Origin: an uncultured Roseiflexaceae bacterium
GTDB lineage: Bacteria > Chloroflexota > Chloroflexia > Chloroflexales > Roseiflexaceae
Direction: 5' to 3'
DNA: 64,000 nucleotides
NCBI GenBank assembly: GCA_937974195.1
Contig: CALJIC010000169.1
Span: 13,510-77,509, forward strand
Below the pieces are notes generated by a model. It was given only the letters and a program-made list of their open reading frames with translations, was not told where the DNA came from and ran no database searches. Of this stretch, positions 8,776 to 20,590 are shown piece after piece. How positions within the stretch are numbered: the stretch's first letter is position 1; each line of letters begins with the position of its first letter. A program made the translations under genes and the position numbers.

Positions 8776-10410
8776 ATGGCGAAGCTGACCGGCGGCGAGG
8801 CAGTCGTCAAGGCGTTGCGCGCGCACGGCGTGCACACGATCTTCGGGCTACCGGGCGTCCAGAACGACTACTTCTTCAACGCGCTGCACGACGAGGGCGA
8901 CGCGATACGGGTGATCCACACCCGCCACGAGCAGGGCGCCGCCTATATGGCGCTCGGCTACGCGCTCGCCACCGGGGAGGTCGGCGTGTTCAGCGTCGTG
9001 CCTGGGCCGGGGGTGCTCAACAGCACCGCCGCCCTGGCCACGGCCTACAGCACCAACGCCCGCGTGCTCTGCCTCACCGGCCAGATCCACTCCGCGAGCA
9101 TCGGCCGCGGCTACGGGCTGCTGCACGAGATCCCCGATCAGCTCGGCGTGCTGCGCTCGCTCACCAAGTGGGCCGAGCGCATCACAAGCCCGGCCGAGGC
9201 GCCCGAGCTGGTGGCCGAGGCGTTTCGGCAGCTCTACCGCGGGCGCCCGCGCCCCGTGGCGCTCGAGGTGCCGCCGGACGTGCTCGCCGCGCAGACCGAG
9301 GTAGATCTCTCGCCGCAGGCCGGCACGCCTCGCCACCCGCCGGTGGACATGGACGCGATCGAACAGGCGGCGCGGCTCCTCGGGCAGGCGGAGCAGCCGA
9401 TGATCTTCGTTGGCAGCGGCGCGCTCGATGCAGCCGACGAGGTCCGCCAGCTGGCCGAGGCGCTGCAGGCGCCGGTGGTCTCGAGCCGCACCGGCCACGG
9501 CATCCTCAGCAGCCGCCACGAGCTCAGCCTGCGCCCGCTCGAGGCCCACATGCTCTGGCCCAAGGCCGACGTCGTGCTGGCGATCGGAACGCGGCTGCAG
9601 ACGCCGCTGATGAGCTGGGGCTACGACGACGGCCTGAAGGTCATCCGCATCGACATCGACCCCACCGAGCACGAGCGGATCGCGCCACCCGCGGTCGGGA
9701 TCGTGGCGCGCAGCCAGGACGCGCTGCCGCCGCTGATCGCCGCCGTCGAGCGCCACAACCGGCCCCGCCGTTCGCGCAGGGAGGAGATGGACGCGCTGCG
9801 CGCCGCGGCCGCGGCGCGCTACGCCTACCTCGAGCCGCAGCTGTCGTTCCTGAAGGCCATCCGCAGCGAGCTGCCGGAGGACGGCTTCTTCGTCGAGGAG
9901 ATGACCCAGGTGAGCTACGTCGGCCGCTTCGCCCTGCCGATCTACCACCCGCGCACCTTCGTCTCGGTCGGCTACCAGGGCACGCTCGGCTGGGGGTTCG
10001 CGACCGCGCTCGGCGTCAAGGTCGCGCACCCGGACCGCGCCGTCCTATCGGTCACCGGCGACGGCGGCTTCATGTTCACGGTGCAGGAGCTGGCGGCGGC
10101 CGTGCAGCACCGCATCGCCACCGTCACGCTGGTGTTCAACGACGGGGCCTACGGCAATGTGCGACGGACCCAGAAGGAGTCCTACGGCAACCGGATCATC
10201 GCCAGCGAGCTGGTGAACCCGGACTTCGTGCGGCTGGCGGAGGCCTTCGGGGCGCAGGGGCTGCGCGCCCACACGCCCGAGGAGCTGCGCGCGGCGCTGC
10301 GGCGCGGCTTCGAGGAGTCGGAGGTCCCGACGGTGATCGAGGTCCCGGTCGGCGAGATGCCGAGCCCCTGGCCGGTGACGTTCCTGCCGAAAGTGCGCCC
10401 GCAGCGCTGA
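8776..10410 (+). CDS. Thiamine pyrophosphate-dependent enzyme, acetolactate synthase-like
   Basis: A 544-residue TPP enzyme with the three canonical domains. The N-terminal pyrimidine-binding domain has the activating Glu in HTRHEQGAAYMA. The central domain spans about 185-320. The C-terminal pyrophosphate-binding domain has GDGGFMFTVQELAAAVQH and FNDGAYGNVRRTQ, matching the GDG...N metal motif. Overall it resembles the large subunit of acetolactate synthase. No regulatory small subunit or other branched-chain gene lies nearby, so it may instead be a benzoylformate or sulfopyruvate decarboxylase-type or other 2-oxoacid enzyme. Two ATGs are available. The second (8776) is chosen because CGGAGAG lies at correct spacing before it and overlaps the first. 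Confidence 0.88.
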   Translation: MAKLTGGEAVVKALRAHGVHTIFGLPGVQNDYFFNALHDEGDAIRVIHTRHEQGAAYMALGYALATGEVGVFSVVPGPGVLNSTAALATAYSTNARVLCLTGQIHSASIGRGYGLLHEIPDQLGVLRSLTKWAERITSPAEAPELVAEAFRQLYRGRPRPVALEVPPDVLAAQTEVDLSPQAGTPRHPPVDMDAIEQAARLLGQAEQPMIFVGSGALDAADEVRQLAEALQAPVVSSRTGHGILSSRHELSLRPLEAHMLWPKADVVLAIGTRLQTPLMSWGYDDGLKVIRIDIDPTEHERIAPPAVGIVARSQDALPPLIAAVERHNRPRRSRREEMDALRAAAAARYAYLEPQLSFLKAIRSELPEDGFFVEEMTQVSYVGRFALPIYHPRTFVSVGYQGTLGWGFATALGVKVAHPDRAVLSVTGDGGFMFTVQELAAAVQHRIATVTLVFNDGAYGNVRRTQKESYGNRIIASELVNPDFVRLAEAFGAQGLRAHTPEELRAALRRGFEESEVPTVIEVPVGEMPSPWPVTFLPKVRPQR

Positions 10411-10444
10411 GGGGCTCCGCACGACGGAGCGCCCCTTCGGCGCC

Positions 10445-11266
10445 CTAGAGCTGCGTGCCGCAGTACTTACAGAAGCGCGCGTCGGCGTCGTGACCCTCCG
10501 CGCCGCAGTTGGAGCACACCTGTGTGGACACAGGCGCCGACGCGCGGGAGAGCTCGATCGTGACGATGCCAGTCGGCACGGCGATGATCCCGTAGCCCAG
10601 CAGCATCACCACCACCGCCAGCATCTGCCCGAGCGGCGTCTGCGGCGCCACATCGCCGTAGCCGACGGTAGTCATCGTCACGACGGCCCAGTAGATGCTG
10701 AGCGGGATGCTGGTGAAGCCGTGCGTCTCGCCCTCGATGACGTACATCAGCGCGCCGATCACCACCACCAGCGTCAGCACCGTGAACAGGAAGACCAGGA
10801 TCTTGCGCCGGCTGGCCCACAGCGCCCGGCGCAGGGTCGCGCTCTCGGCCAGATACTCGGCCAGCTTGAGAATGCGGAACATGCGCAGCAGGCGCAGCAC
10901 GCGCACGACGAGCAGGTACTGGGTGCCGGGCAGCACCAGGCTCAGGTAGGTCGGCACGAGGGCGATCAGATCGATGATGCCGTAGAAGCTGCGCGCGTAG
11001 ACGATCGGCCGCCGGACGGCGATCAGCCGCAGCACATACTCGACGCTGAAGAGCAGCGTGAAGCCCCACTCGATCACCAGCAGCATCTCGCCGTAGCGCG
11101 CGTGGACCTCGTGCATGCTATCCAGCATGACGACGCCGACGCTGGCGATGATGCTCAGCAGCAGGACGATGTCGAAGGCCTTGCCGGCCGGCGTATCGGC
11201 CTCGAAGATGATCGTGTGCAGCCGCTGCCGCCAGGCCGGCAGCGGCGGGATGCTCGTGTTGTACAT
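10445..11266 (-). CDS. Voltage-gated potassium channel with C-terminal zinc ribbon
   Basis: A 273-residue six-helix ion channel subunit. S1-S3 come first, then an arginine-rich S4 (RVLRLLRMFRILKLAEYL), S5, a pore loop with the K+ selectivity filter TMTTVGYGD, and S6. After S6 a short tail carries CSNCG...FCKYCG, a four-cysteine zinc ribbon, instead of the usual cytosolic regulatory domain. The start is placed at MYNTS. The 42 codons upstream in the same frame look non-coding and carry no channel sequence. The gene is divergent from tyrS with only about 110 bases between them, which must hold both promoters. Confidence 0.92.
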   Translation of the reverse strand: MYNTSIPPLPAWRQRLHTIIFEADTPAGKAFDIVLLLSIIASVGVVMLDSMHEVHARYGEMLLVIEWGFTLLFSVEYVLRLIAVRRPIVYARSFYGIIDLIALVPTYLSLVLPGTQYLLVVRVLRLLRMFRILKLAEYLAESATLRRALWASRRKILVFLFTVLTLVVVIGALMYVIEGETHGFTSIPLSIYWAVVTMTTVGYGDVAPQTPLGQMLAVVVMLLGYGIIAVPTGIVTIELSRASAPVSTQVCSNCGAEGHDADARFCKYCGTQL

Positions 11267-11378
11267 GCGGCTATGGTAGCATGAACCCCTACGCGCGGGA
11301 AGAAGCGCCGCATTGACGCCCGCCGCGAATGCTGCTATTCTGCTCGGCTGCGGAACAGCGAGTGAAGAGCACAGCGAT

Positions 11379-12653
11379 ATGGCGACAATCATCGACGACC
11401 TGCGGTGGCGCGGCCTGCTCTACGACTGCAGCGAGGGGGCCGAGGAGCTGCTCAGACGCGAGCGGGTGACACTGTACAACGGCTTCGACCCGACCGCCGA
11501 CAGCCTGCACGTCGGCCACCTGGTGCCGCTGATCGGCCTGGCGCGCTTCCAGCGCTACGGGCACACGCCGATCGCGGTCGCCGGCGGCGGCACCGGCCTG
11601 ATCGGCGACCCGAGCGGCAAGACGAGCGAGCGCCAGCTGCTCAGCAAGGCCCAGGTCGAGGCTAACGTCGAGGCGATCAAAGTCCAGATGGCGCAGTTCC
11701 TGGACTTCGATGCCAAAGAGAACCCCGCCCGAGTGGTCAACAACGCCGACTGGCTGGTGCCGCTCACGCTCATGGACTTCCTGCGCGACGTCGGCAAGCA
11801 CCTGACAGTCAACTACATGATGGCCAAGGACTCGGTCAAGGCGCGCCTGGCGAGCGAGACCGGCATTTCGTTCACCGAGTTCAGCTACATGCTCCTGCAG
11901 GCCTACGACTTCGCCCACCTCTTCGAGCACCACGGCTGCAAGCTGCAGACGGGCGGCAGTGACCAGTGGGGCAACATCACCGCCGGCGTGGAGTTCATCC
12001 GCCGCAGCCTGGGCCAGAAGGCCTACGGGCTGGTCTACCCGCTGATCACCAAGGCCGACGGCACGAAGTTCGGCAAGAGCGAGGCCGGCAATGTGTGGCT
12101 GGACCCCAAGCGCACGTCGCCGTATCGCTTCTACCAGTTCTGGTACAACACGGACGACGCCGATGTGGTGCGCTACCTCAAGTTCTTCACCTGGCTCAGC
12201 CAGGAGGAGATCGCCGAGCTCGAGCAGGCGCTCGCCGAGCGCCCGGAGCAGCGCGCCGCCCAGCAGCGGCTGGCGCGCGAGATGACGCGCACGGTCCACG
12301 GCGAGACGGCCCTGTCGCGCGCCGAGCAGGCGTCGCGGGCGCTGTTCGGCGGCTCGCTCGCCGGCCTGAGCGCCGCGGATATCAGCGATATGTTCGAGGA
12401 CGTCCCGGCCAGCAGCCTGCCGCGCCAGGAGTTCGAGGGCGAGGGGCTGTCGATCATCGACCTGCTGGTGCGCACCGGCCTCGCGACCTCTCGGGGCGAC
12501 GCGCGGCGCACCGTGGAGGGCGGCGGCGCGTATGTCAACAACTCGCAGGTCGGCGACCCGACCCGCCGCATCGGGCTGGGCGAGAGCATCGAAGGCCAGT
12601 TCATCGTGCTGCGCAAGGGGCGCCGCACCTACCACCTGGTTCGCCTCCTGTAG
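11379..12653 (+). CDS. tyrS: Tyrosyl-tRNA synthetase
   Basis: A 424-residue class I aminoacyl-tRNA synthetase that charges tRNA-Tyr. HVGH (44-47) is the HIGH motif and KFGKS (230-234) the KMSKS-type loop. The tyrosine-binding region [28 protein letters not shown] and GGSDQWGNI are all present. The C-terminal S4 RNA-binding domain (about 355-424) is complete ([18 protein letters not shown]). An upstream in-frame ATG at 11313 would add 22 residues unlike the family, so the start is placed at MATII. The short leader leaves no room for a T-box riboswitch. A strong terminator follows. Confidence 0.97.
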   Translation: MATIIDDLRWRGLLYDCSEGAEELLRRERVTLYNGFDPTADSLHVGHLVPLIGLARFQRYGHTPIAVAGGGTGLIGDPSGKTSERQLLSKAQVEANVEAIKVQMAQFLDFDAKENPARVVNNADWLVPLTLMDFLRDVGKHLTVNYMMAKDSVKARLASETGISFTEFSYMLLQAYDFAHLFEHHGCKLQTGGSDQWGNITAGVEFIRRSLGQKAYGLVYPLITKADGTKFGKSEAGNVWLDPKRTSPYRFYQFWYNTDDADVVRYLKFFTWLSQEEIAELEQALAERPEQRAAQQRLAREMTRTVHGETALSRAEQASRALFGGSLAGLSAADISDMFEDVPASSLPRQEFEGEGLSIIDLLVRTGLATSRGDARRTVEGGGAYVNNSQVGDPTRRIGLGESIEGQFIVLRKGRRTYHLVRLL

Positions 12654-12661
12654 CGAACAGG

Positions 12662-12696
12662 ACTTACGCGGGCGACTTACAGGACGACCGCGTAAG
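12662..12696. repeat. Short palindrome with MITE-like TTACGCGG ends
   Basis: CTTACGCGG (12663-12671) and CCGCGTAAG (12688-12696) face each other across a 16-base centre, next to CAGGA. The ends match the terminal repeats of the 83-bp element at 19450-19532, so this looks like a minimal or decayed relative. Confidence 0.55.
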
Positions 12697-12720
12697 CGCT
12701 TCGGGGATGCAGGACGGATG

Positions 12721-12766
12721 CGTTGCGAGCCGGCGGCAGCTTCCGCGCCGGCTCGCAACGATTTGT
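12721..12766 (+). terminator. Intrinsic terminator of tyrS
   Basis: A perfect 15-bp stem (12721-12735 with 12746-12760, 10-base loop) followed by ATTTGT. The rest of the gap up to 12959 contains a TATAAT hexamer at 12815-12820 that may serve the kinase gene, without a good -35. Confidence 0.75.
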
Positions 12767-12959
12767 CACGCCGATTGCTACCGTTGCGCTCATCGTTCTG
12801 GCGCCGCCGCCGCATATAATCTGGCAGAACCGATGGGCCAACTCAGCGGCTGGTGGGCCCGTCTCCACGCGAAGGCGTGGGGCAGGGCGTATAAGCGCAC
12901 ACGCCGCCCGCCATCTGCAGGCCCTATCTTCCGCCGCCTACGGCTTCACGGAGCCAGAC

Positions 12960-15670
<2,711 letters not shown>

Positions 15671-15674
<4 letters not shown>

Positions 15675-16669
15675 CCGAAGCTCCGCGCAGCACCATCCTG
15701 ATCGTCGACGACCTGCAGGACACGCACGAGATCCTCGAGGATATCCTCCACTCCCCGCACTACCGGCTGATACACGCCATGGGCGGCCCCGAGGCGCTGG
15801 CGTACGCCGTCGAGCACACGCCGGACCTCGTGCTGCTGGACGTGATGATGCCGGGCATGGACGGCTTCGAGGTCTGCCGGCGGCTGCGCGCCGACCCGCG
15901 CACGGCCGAGATGCCGGTGATCATGATCACGGCGCTGGACGACCGCGAGGCCCGGCTGCGCGGCTTCGAGGCCGGGGCGGACGACTTCGTGTCCAAGCCG
16001 GTGGACCGCACCGAGCTGCGGGCGCGCGTGCGCACGATCACCCGGCTCAACCGCTACCGCGCGCTGATGGAGGAGCGGCGGCGCTCGATCGAGCAGGCGC
16101 AGCGCACGGCGCAGGAGGTGGCCCGCGCCTACGACCTCACGCTGGCCGGCTGGGCGCGCGCGCTGGACCTGCGGGACAAAGAGACCGAGGGGCACAGCCG
16201 GCGCGTCACCGAGCTGACGGTGCGCCTCGCGCGGGCGCTCAGGATGCCGGAGGACCAGATCGACCACGCGCGGCGCGGCGCCCTGCTGCACGATATCGGC
16301 AAGCTCGGCATCCCGGACCGCATTCTGCTCAAGCCCGGCCCGCTCACCGAGGACGAGTGGAAGATCATGCGCATGCACCCGGTGTACGCCTACGAGTGGC
16401 TGGCGCCGATCGAGTACCTGCGGCCGGCGCTCGACATCCCGCACTACCACCACGAGCGCTGGGATGGCACCGGGTACCCGAGCGGCCTGGCGGGCGAAGC
16501 CATCCCGCTGGCGGCGCGCATCTTCGCCGTCGTGGACGTGTGGGACGCGATGACGAACGACCGCCCCTACCGCGCGGCGCTCCCCCCCGCGGTGGTGCGC
16601 GAGCACATCCGCTCGCAGGCCGGCAAGCACTTCGACCCGCGGATCGTCGCCGTTTTCCTCGACCTGTAG
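15671..16669 (+). CDS. Response regulator with HD-GYP output domain (RpfG-like)
   Basis: A 332-residue two-domain regulator. The receiver domain (1-120) has D57 (LVLLDVMMPGMDG) and a conserved Lys in FVSKPVD. A coiled linker (about 120-150) leads to an HD-GYP phosphodiesterase domain with LLHDIGKLGIPDRIL, HYHHERWDGTGYPSGL and VVDVWDAMTNDRPYR. It probably lowers cyclic di-GMP when phosphorylated by the hybrid kinase encoded just upstream, with which it shares a GTGA stop/start overlap. The GTG start is fixed by that overlap. It is the second HD-GYP protein in this window. Confidence 0.95.
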
Positions 16670-16730
16670 CGGCGGGCGATTCGAACAAATGCGGTAGAAT
16701 GCCGCAGTCCCTTTGATGAGGAAGCGTGGC

Positions 16731-17795
16731 ATGTCAGCGATCGAGAGTGACAAGATCTTCCCCCTCCTGCAGGAGCTCTGCGCCCTTCCGGGGCCGACCG
16801 GGCAGGAGGAGGCGGTGCGGGAGTGGCTGCGGCGCCGCTGGGCTCCGCGCGCCGCCGAGTGGCACGAGGACGCGGTCGGCAACCTGCTCTGCCGCATCGG
16901 CGGGAGCGGCCCGCGCCTGCTCATCCAGGCGCACATGGACGAGATCGGCTTCGTGGTGCGCTACATCACGTCGAACGGCTTCCTGCTGCTCGACACCGCG
17001 CAGGGGCCGAGGCGCCAGTCGCCCGACCGGCGCTACATGGTGGGCCAGGTCGCGCAGGTCGTCGGGCGGCACGGGGTGGTGGCCGAGGGGGTGTTCGGCG
17101 CCGCCACGGGCCACGTGCTGACCCCGCAGCAGATCGACAAGGCGCACATCGACTACGACGACTTTTTCGTGGACATCGGGGCGCGCAGCCGCGCCGAGGC
17201 CGAGCAGCGCGGCGTCCACGTCGGCGCGGGGGTGATCTGGAGCTGGCCGGCGCGCCGCTTCGGCACGCGCATCGCCGGCAAGGCGATGGACGACCGGGCA
17301 CTGCTGGCGGTGATGGACCTGCTGCTGGACGAGCTCGACCCGCAGGCGCTCCAGTACGAGCTGTGGTTCGCCGCCACCATCCAGGAGGAGAACGGCCTGC
17401 ACGGCGCCCGCGCGCTGGCGCACCAGCACCGGTTCGACGCCATGCTGGCGCTCGACGTCGGGCTGGTGGGCGACGTGCCGACCGTGCAGGAGAAGGAGTA
17501 CGACGCGCGCCTCGGCGGCGGCCCGACGCTCGTCCACAAGGACAGCGGCGTCCACTACGACAAGCGGCTCCTGTGGCGCCTGGCGGACACGGCGCGCGCC
17601 GCCGACGTGCCGTTCCAGCACGGGGTCTACGCCAACTACGGCTCGGACGCGATCGTGTTCATCGACCACGGCACGCCGGCGGTGCTGGTGGGCGTGCCGT
17701 GCCGCTACACCCACACCGCCTTCGAGATGATCGAGGAGAGCGACATCGTCGCGACGGTGGCGCTGCTGAAGGTGTTTGTGACCACCCCGGCGTAG
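16731..17795 (+). CDS. M42-family metallo-aminopeptidase
   Basis: A 354-residue cytosolic di-metal peptidase of the FrvX/glutamyl-aminopeptidase (tetrahedral aminopeptidase) family. Visible motifs are the metal His and Asp in IQAHMDEIGFVV, the bridging Asp in GKAMDDRALLA, the catalytic Glu pair in IQEENGLHGA, the metal Asp in LALDVG and the last metal His in CRYTHTAFEM. The start is placed at MSAIES because GAGGAAG lies 9 bases upstream. An ATG six codons earlier is less well placed. The insertion domain (about 60-170) is normal for the family. It converges on the gcv operon across a strong terminator. Confidence 0.93.
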   Translation: MSAIESDKIFPLLQELCALPGPTGQEEAVREWLRRRWAPRAAEWHEDAVGNLLCRIGGSGPRLLIQAHMDEIGFVVRYITSNGFLLLDTAQGPRRQSPDRRYMVGQVAQVVGRHGVVAEGVFGAATGHVLTPQQIDKAHIDYDDFFVDIGARSRAEAEQRGVHVGAGVIWSWPARRFGTRIAGKAMDDRALLAVMDLLLDELDPQALQYELWFAATIQEENGLHGARALAHQHRFDAMLALDVGLVGDVPTVQEKEYDARLGGGPTLVHKDSGVHYDKRLLWRLADTARAADVPFQHGVYANYGSDAIVFIDHGTPAVLVGVPCRYTHTAFEMIEESDIVATVALLKVFVTTPA

Positions 17796-17834
17796 CGGCG
17801 CCCCGGAACCCTCAGCGCGCAGAACGCATCGAAG

Positions 17835-17872
17835 CACGGAGCCGGGCGGCGTACGAGCCACCCGGCTCCGTG
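17835..17872. terminator. Hairpin between convergent M42 and gcvPB genes
   Basis: A 12-bp perfect stem (17835-17846 with 17861-17872), 14-base loop. The T content is low, so termination may be bidirectional but not classical. Confidence 0.55.
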
Positions 17873-17913
17873 TGATCTGGACACAGCCCACGGGCCGCCC
17901 CGGCCAAGCGGCT

Positions 17914-19434
17914 CTACATGGTGATGCCCTCGGCGCGCAGGCGCGCGAACACCTCCGGGTCGTACTTCAGGATCGGCTGGCGGGCGGCGCGCACCTCGTC
18001 GAGCCGCCGCACCGGCGCGGTGGTGGGCGCCTGGCGCAGCGTCTCCAGGTTCTCGCGCGCCTCGTCGGCGATCGCCAGCAGCGCGTCGCAGAAGGCGTCC
18101 AGGGTGCGCTTCGACTCAGTCTCGGTAGGCTCGATCATCAGCGCCTCGGGGACGATCAGCGGGAAGTAGACCGTCGGCGGGTGGAAGCCGTAGTCGATCA
18201 GCCGCTTGGCGATGTCGAGCGTGCGCAGCTCCGGCGCCCCGGCGACCCGGCCCATCAGCACCGTCTCGTGCATGCAGGAGCGGTCCACCGCCGGCGGGTA
18301 GGTGCCCCGCAGCCGCGCCTGGACGTAGTTGGCGTTCAGCACGGCCGTCTCGCTCACCTCGCGCAGCCCGCGGGCGCCGAGCGTCCGGATGTAGGTCCAG
18401 GCGCGCACGAGCATGCCGAAGTTCCCGTGGAACGTCTTCACGCGGCCGATCGACTTCTCGGGGGTGAACAGCTCGTAGGTCACGCCCTGGGCGCTCGCGG
18501 CTCCGCCCGCCTGCGACCCTTCGCCCCGCACCCGCACCCGCGGGCCGGGCAGGAACGGCGCGAGCGCCGCGGTGCAGCCGACCGCGCCGGAGCCGGGGCC
18601 GCCGCCGCCGTGGGGCGTCGTGAAGGTCTTGTGCAGGTTGTAGTGCATGAAGTCGAAGCCGAGCTCGCCCGGCTTGGCGATCCCGAGGATGGCGTTGAAG
18701 TTCGCCCCGTCGCCGTACATCAGGCCGCCCGCCTCGTGGACCAGCTGCGCCACCTCCATGACCCGCTCCTCGAACAGGCCGAGGGTGTTGGGGTTGGTGA
18801 GCATCAGGCCGGCGGTGCGCGGCGAGAGCTTGCGCCGCAGGTCCTCGAGGTCCACGTTGCCGCGCGCGTCGCTCTTGACCTCCACCACCTTGTAGCCGGC
18901 CATCGCGGCCGTGGCCGGGTTGGTGCCGTGGGCCGAGTCCGGCACCAGGATCTCGGTGCGCTCCGTGTCGCCGCGGTCCATGTGGTAGGCCCGGAACACC
19001 AGGATGCCGGTCAGCTCGCCCTGCGCGCCGGCCGCCGGCTGCAGCGAGACCGCGTCGAAGCCGGAGATCTCGCCCAGGTAGGACTGCAGCTCGTATATCA
19101 GGCGCAGCGCGCCCTGCGAGAGCTCCTCGCCCTGCAGCGGGTGCGCCGCGGCGAACCCGGGGAGCCGCGCCGCCTCCTCGTGGAGCTTGGGGTTGGCCTT
19201 CATGGTGCAGCTGCCCAGCGGGATCAGCGTCGTGTCAATGCTGAAGTTCCGCTGGCTGATGCGGGTGTAGTGCCGGACGACCTCCGGCTCGGTTAGCTCC
19301 GGCAGCCCGGCCAGGTCGTCGGTCCGCAGCAGCTCCTGGGGAAGCTCCGCCTCCGGGACATCCAGCTCAGGCAGGTTCGTCCCATACTTTCCCGGCGACG
19401 AGAGCTCGAAGATCGGCGGCTCGTAGGTATGCAT
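17914..19434 (-). CDS. gcvPB: Glycine dehydrogenase (decarboxylating) subunit 2
   Basis: A 506-residue PLP-binding subunit of the P-protein in the glycine cleavage system. The PLP lysine lies in [35 protein letters not shown] and [10 protein letters not shown] are conserved family blocks. Between LPGPRVRVR and [14 protein letters not shown] there is a Gly/Ala-rich stretch (about residues 298-316) longer than I expect in the family. The start is placed at MHTYEPP because GAGGGA lies at good spacing. An ATG four codons upstream overlaps that site. An 83-bp MITE-like element lies directly upstream and separates this gene from the rest of the operon. Confidence 0.96.
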   Translation of the reverse strand: MHTYEPPIFELSSPGKYGTNLPELDVPEAELPQELLRTDDLAGLPELTEPEVVRHYTRISQRNFSIDTTLIPLGSCTMKANPKLHEEAARLPGFAAAHPLQGEELSQGALRLIYELQSYLGEISGFDAVSLQPAAGAQGELTGILVFRAYHMDRGDTERTEILVPDSAHGTNPATAAMAGYKVVEVKSDARGNVDLEDLRRKLSPRTAGLMLTNPNTLGLFEERVMEVAQLVHEAGGLMYGDGANFNAILGIAKPGELGFDFMHYNLHKTFTTPHGGGGPGSGAVGCTAALAPFLPGPRVRVRGEGSQAGGAASAQGVTYELFTPEKSIGRVKTFHGNFGMLVRAWTYIRTLGARGLREVSETAVLNANYVQARLRGTYPPAVDRSCMHETVLMGRVAGAPELRTLDIAKRLIDYGFHPPTVYFPLIVPEALMIEPTETESKRTLDAFCDALLAIADEARENLETLRQAPTTAPVRRLDEVRAARQPILKYDPEVFARLRAEGITM

Positions 19435-19449
19435 CGCTTCCCTCATTGT

Positions 19450-19532
19450 CAGAAGTTACGCGGTGGCCACGCCCCGCACCCTTTGCAGAATCCCCCTGTC
19501 AGAGGGTGGACGGCACGACCGCGTAAGTCCTG
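19450..19532. mobile_element. 83-bp MITE-like element with target duplication
   Basis: The terminal inverted repeats are 15 bases with two mismatches: CAGAAGTTACGCGGT on the left and, reversed, CAGGACTTACGCGGT on the right. The 7-base direct repeat TCATTGT flanks both sides (19443-19449 and 19533-19539), as expected of a target-site duplication. The interior has a CCCCCTGTCAGAGGG hairpin and no coding capacity. It sits just before the gcvPB ribosome binding site. Confidence 0.7.
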
Positions 19533-19603
19533 TCATTGTTCTCAATCAGCGTTCTCCGCGAAGAGAGGCCACCCGCACCGCCGAATCCGATCAGCGCGAG
19601 CGT

Positions 19604-20587
19604 CTACTGCTCGGGCAGGCCTTCCTTGAACGTGATCAGACCGTTCAGCAGCGCCCGCCAGCGGGCGGCGCCCCGGTCGCCGGGCGGCAGCGCGGCGAGC
19701 TGCTCGAGGCACAGCAGCGCCCGGTAGGGGCGCAGCGCGGCCTCGCGCACCTGCTCGTAGGCGCGCTGGGTGGCCAGGTCGTAGGCGTTGCCGTAGCCGA
19801 CGCGCAGGCCGAAGTAGCGGCTGCCGGCGAACGCTTCGAACAGCAGCGTGTGGTCCCAGGGCGGGCTCCAGCCCTGCGCCCGGTCCCAGCGCGTCAGGCC
19901 GCTGATCGCCCAGGTGTTTCCGCTCCGGCGGACCAGCACGGTGTCCGGCTCGAGGCCGGCGCACACCAGCGCCGCCTGCGCCCCGGGCGGGTGGAAGCCC
20001 TCGTCGAACCACCTGCTCACCACCTCGGCGTCGCCCGCGCTGAGCTGCCCGCTGCGCCGGGTCGCCTCCAGGGCGCTCGCCACACGGGCCAGCGCGTAGC
20101 TGCGCTCGTCGTCGGCGGCGGCCGGGTCAGGGCCGGCCAGGGCGCCGTAGCGGGCGCAGGCGATGCGGTGGATGCGGTAGGCCGCCTCGCCCAGCCGCTG
20201 GCCGAGCTTGTAGAGATCGCCCTCCGCGATGCGCGCCGCGACCGCGGAGAGCGGCTCGCCCGGCAGCTCGCTCGTCAGCAGCCACGGGGCGCCCACCAGC
20301 TGCCCGGATGTGTCGCTCGCGCGCACCTGCGGCACCGGCAGATCGACCTCGGCGCTCAGCATGTCGAGCGCGGCGTGGGCCGTCTCGGCGCCCACGGGGC
20401 TCTCGTACACCAGCAGGCTCAGCCGGTCGCCGCCCGGAACCTCGAGCGTATAGCGGCCGCCCGCGTGCTGGCGCGCGTCCTTCAGCCGCTCGCCGGCGTG
20501 AGCAGCGATGGCCTCCAGTTGTTCCCTGGTGAGTTCCACGCGTTCCGCTGCCATCTCTTCCGGCCAGGTGACAGGCCGCCCCGTCAC
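19604..20587 (-). CDS. APH-fold pseudokinase-like protein inside the gcv operon
   Basis: A 327-residue protein with the overall plan of APH/fructosamine-kinase proteins: an N-lobe with a TLEVPGGDRLSLLVYE strand pair, a hinge LLTSELPGEPL, and helical RLGEAAYRIHRI. The position of HGDxxxxN instead reads CAGLEPDT (209-216) and the metal-binding Asp position reads T232 (SGLTRWDR). The catalytic Asp, Asn and metal Asp are therefore all missing, and phosphotransfer is unlikely. The GTG start lies 3 bases past the gcvPA stop, so it is translated with that gene, and gcvPB follows. Its retention in the operon suggests a binding or chaperone role for the glycine system, but this is inference. An in-frame ATG at 20554 is an alternative start. 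Confidence 0.75.
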   Translation of the reverse strand: MTGRPVTWPEEMAAERVELTREQLEAIAAHAGERLKDARQHAGGRYTLEVPGGDRLSLLVYESPVGAETAHAALDMLSAEVDLPVPQVRASDTSGQLVGAPWLLTSELPGEPLSAVAARIAEGDLYKLGQRLGEAAYRIHRIACARYGALAGPDPAAADDERSYALARVASALEATRRSGQLSAGDAEVVSRWFDEGFHPPGAQAALVCAGLEPDTVLVRRSGNTWAISGLTRWDRAQGWSPPWDHTLLFEAFAGSRYFGLRVGYGNAYDLATQRAYEQVREAALRPYRALLCLEQLAALPPGDRGAARWRALLNGLITFKEGLPEQ

Positions 20588-20590
20588 TCA

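Noticed and set aside
11267..11378. T-box riboswitch for tyrS
   Set aside because: The divergent leader is only about 110 bases, with no T-box sequence or terminator/antiterminator pair.
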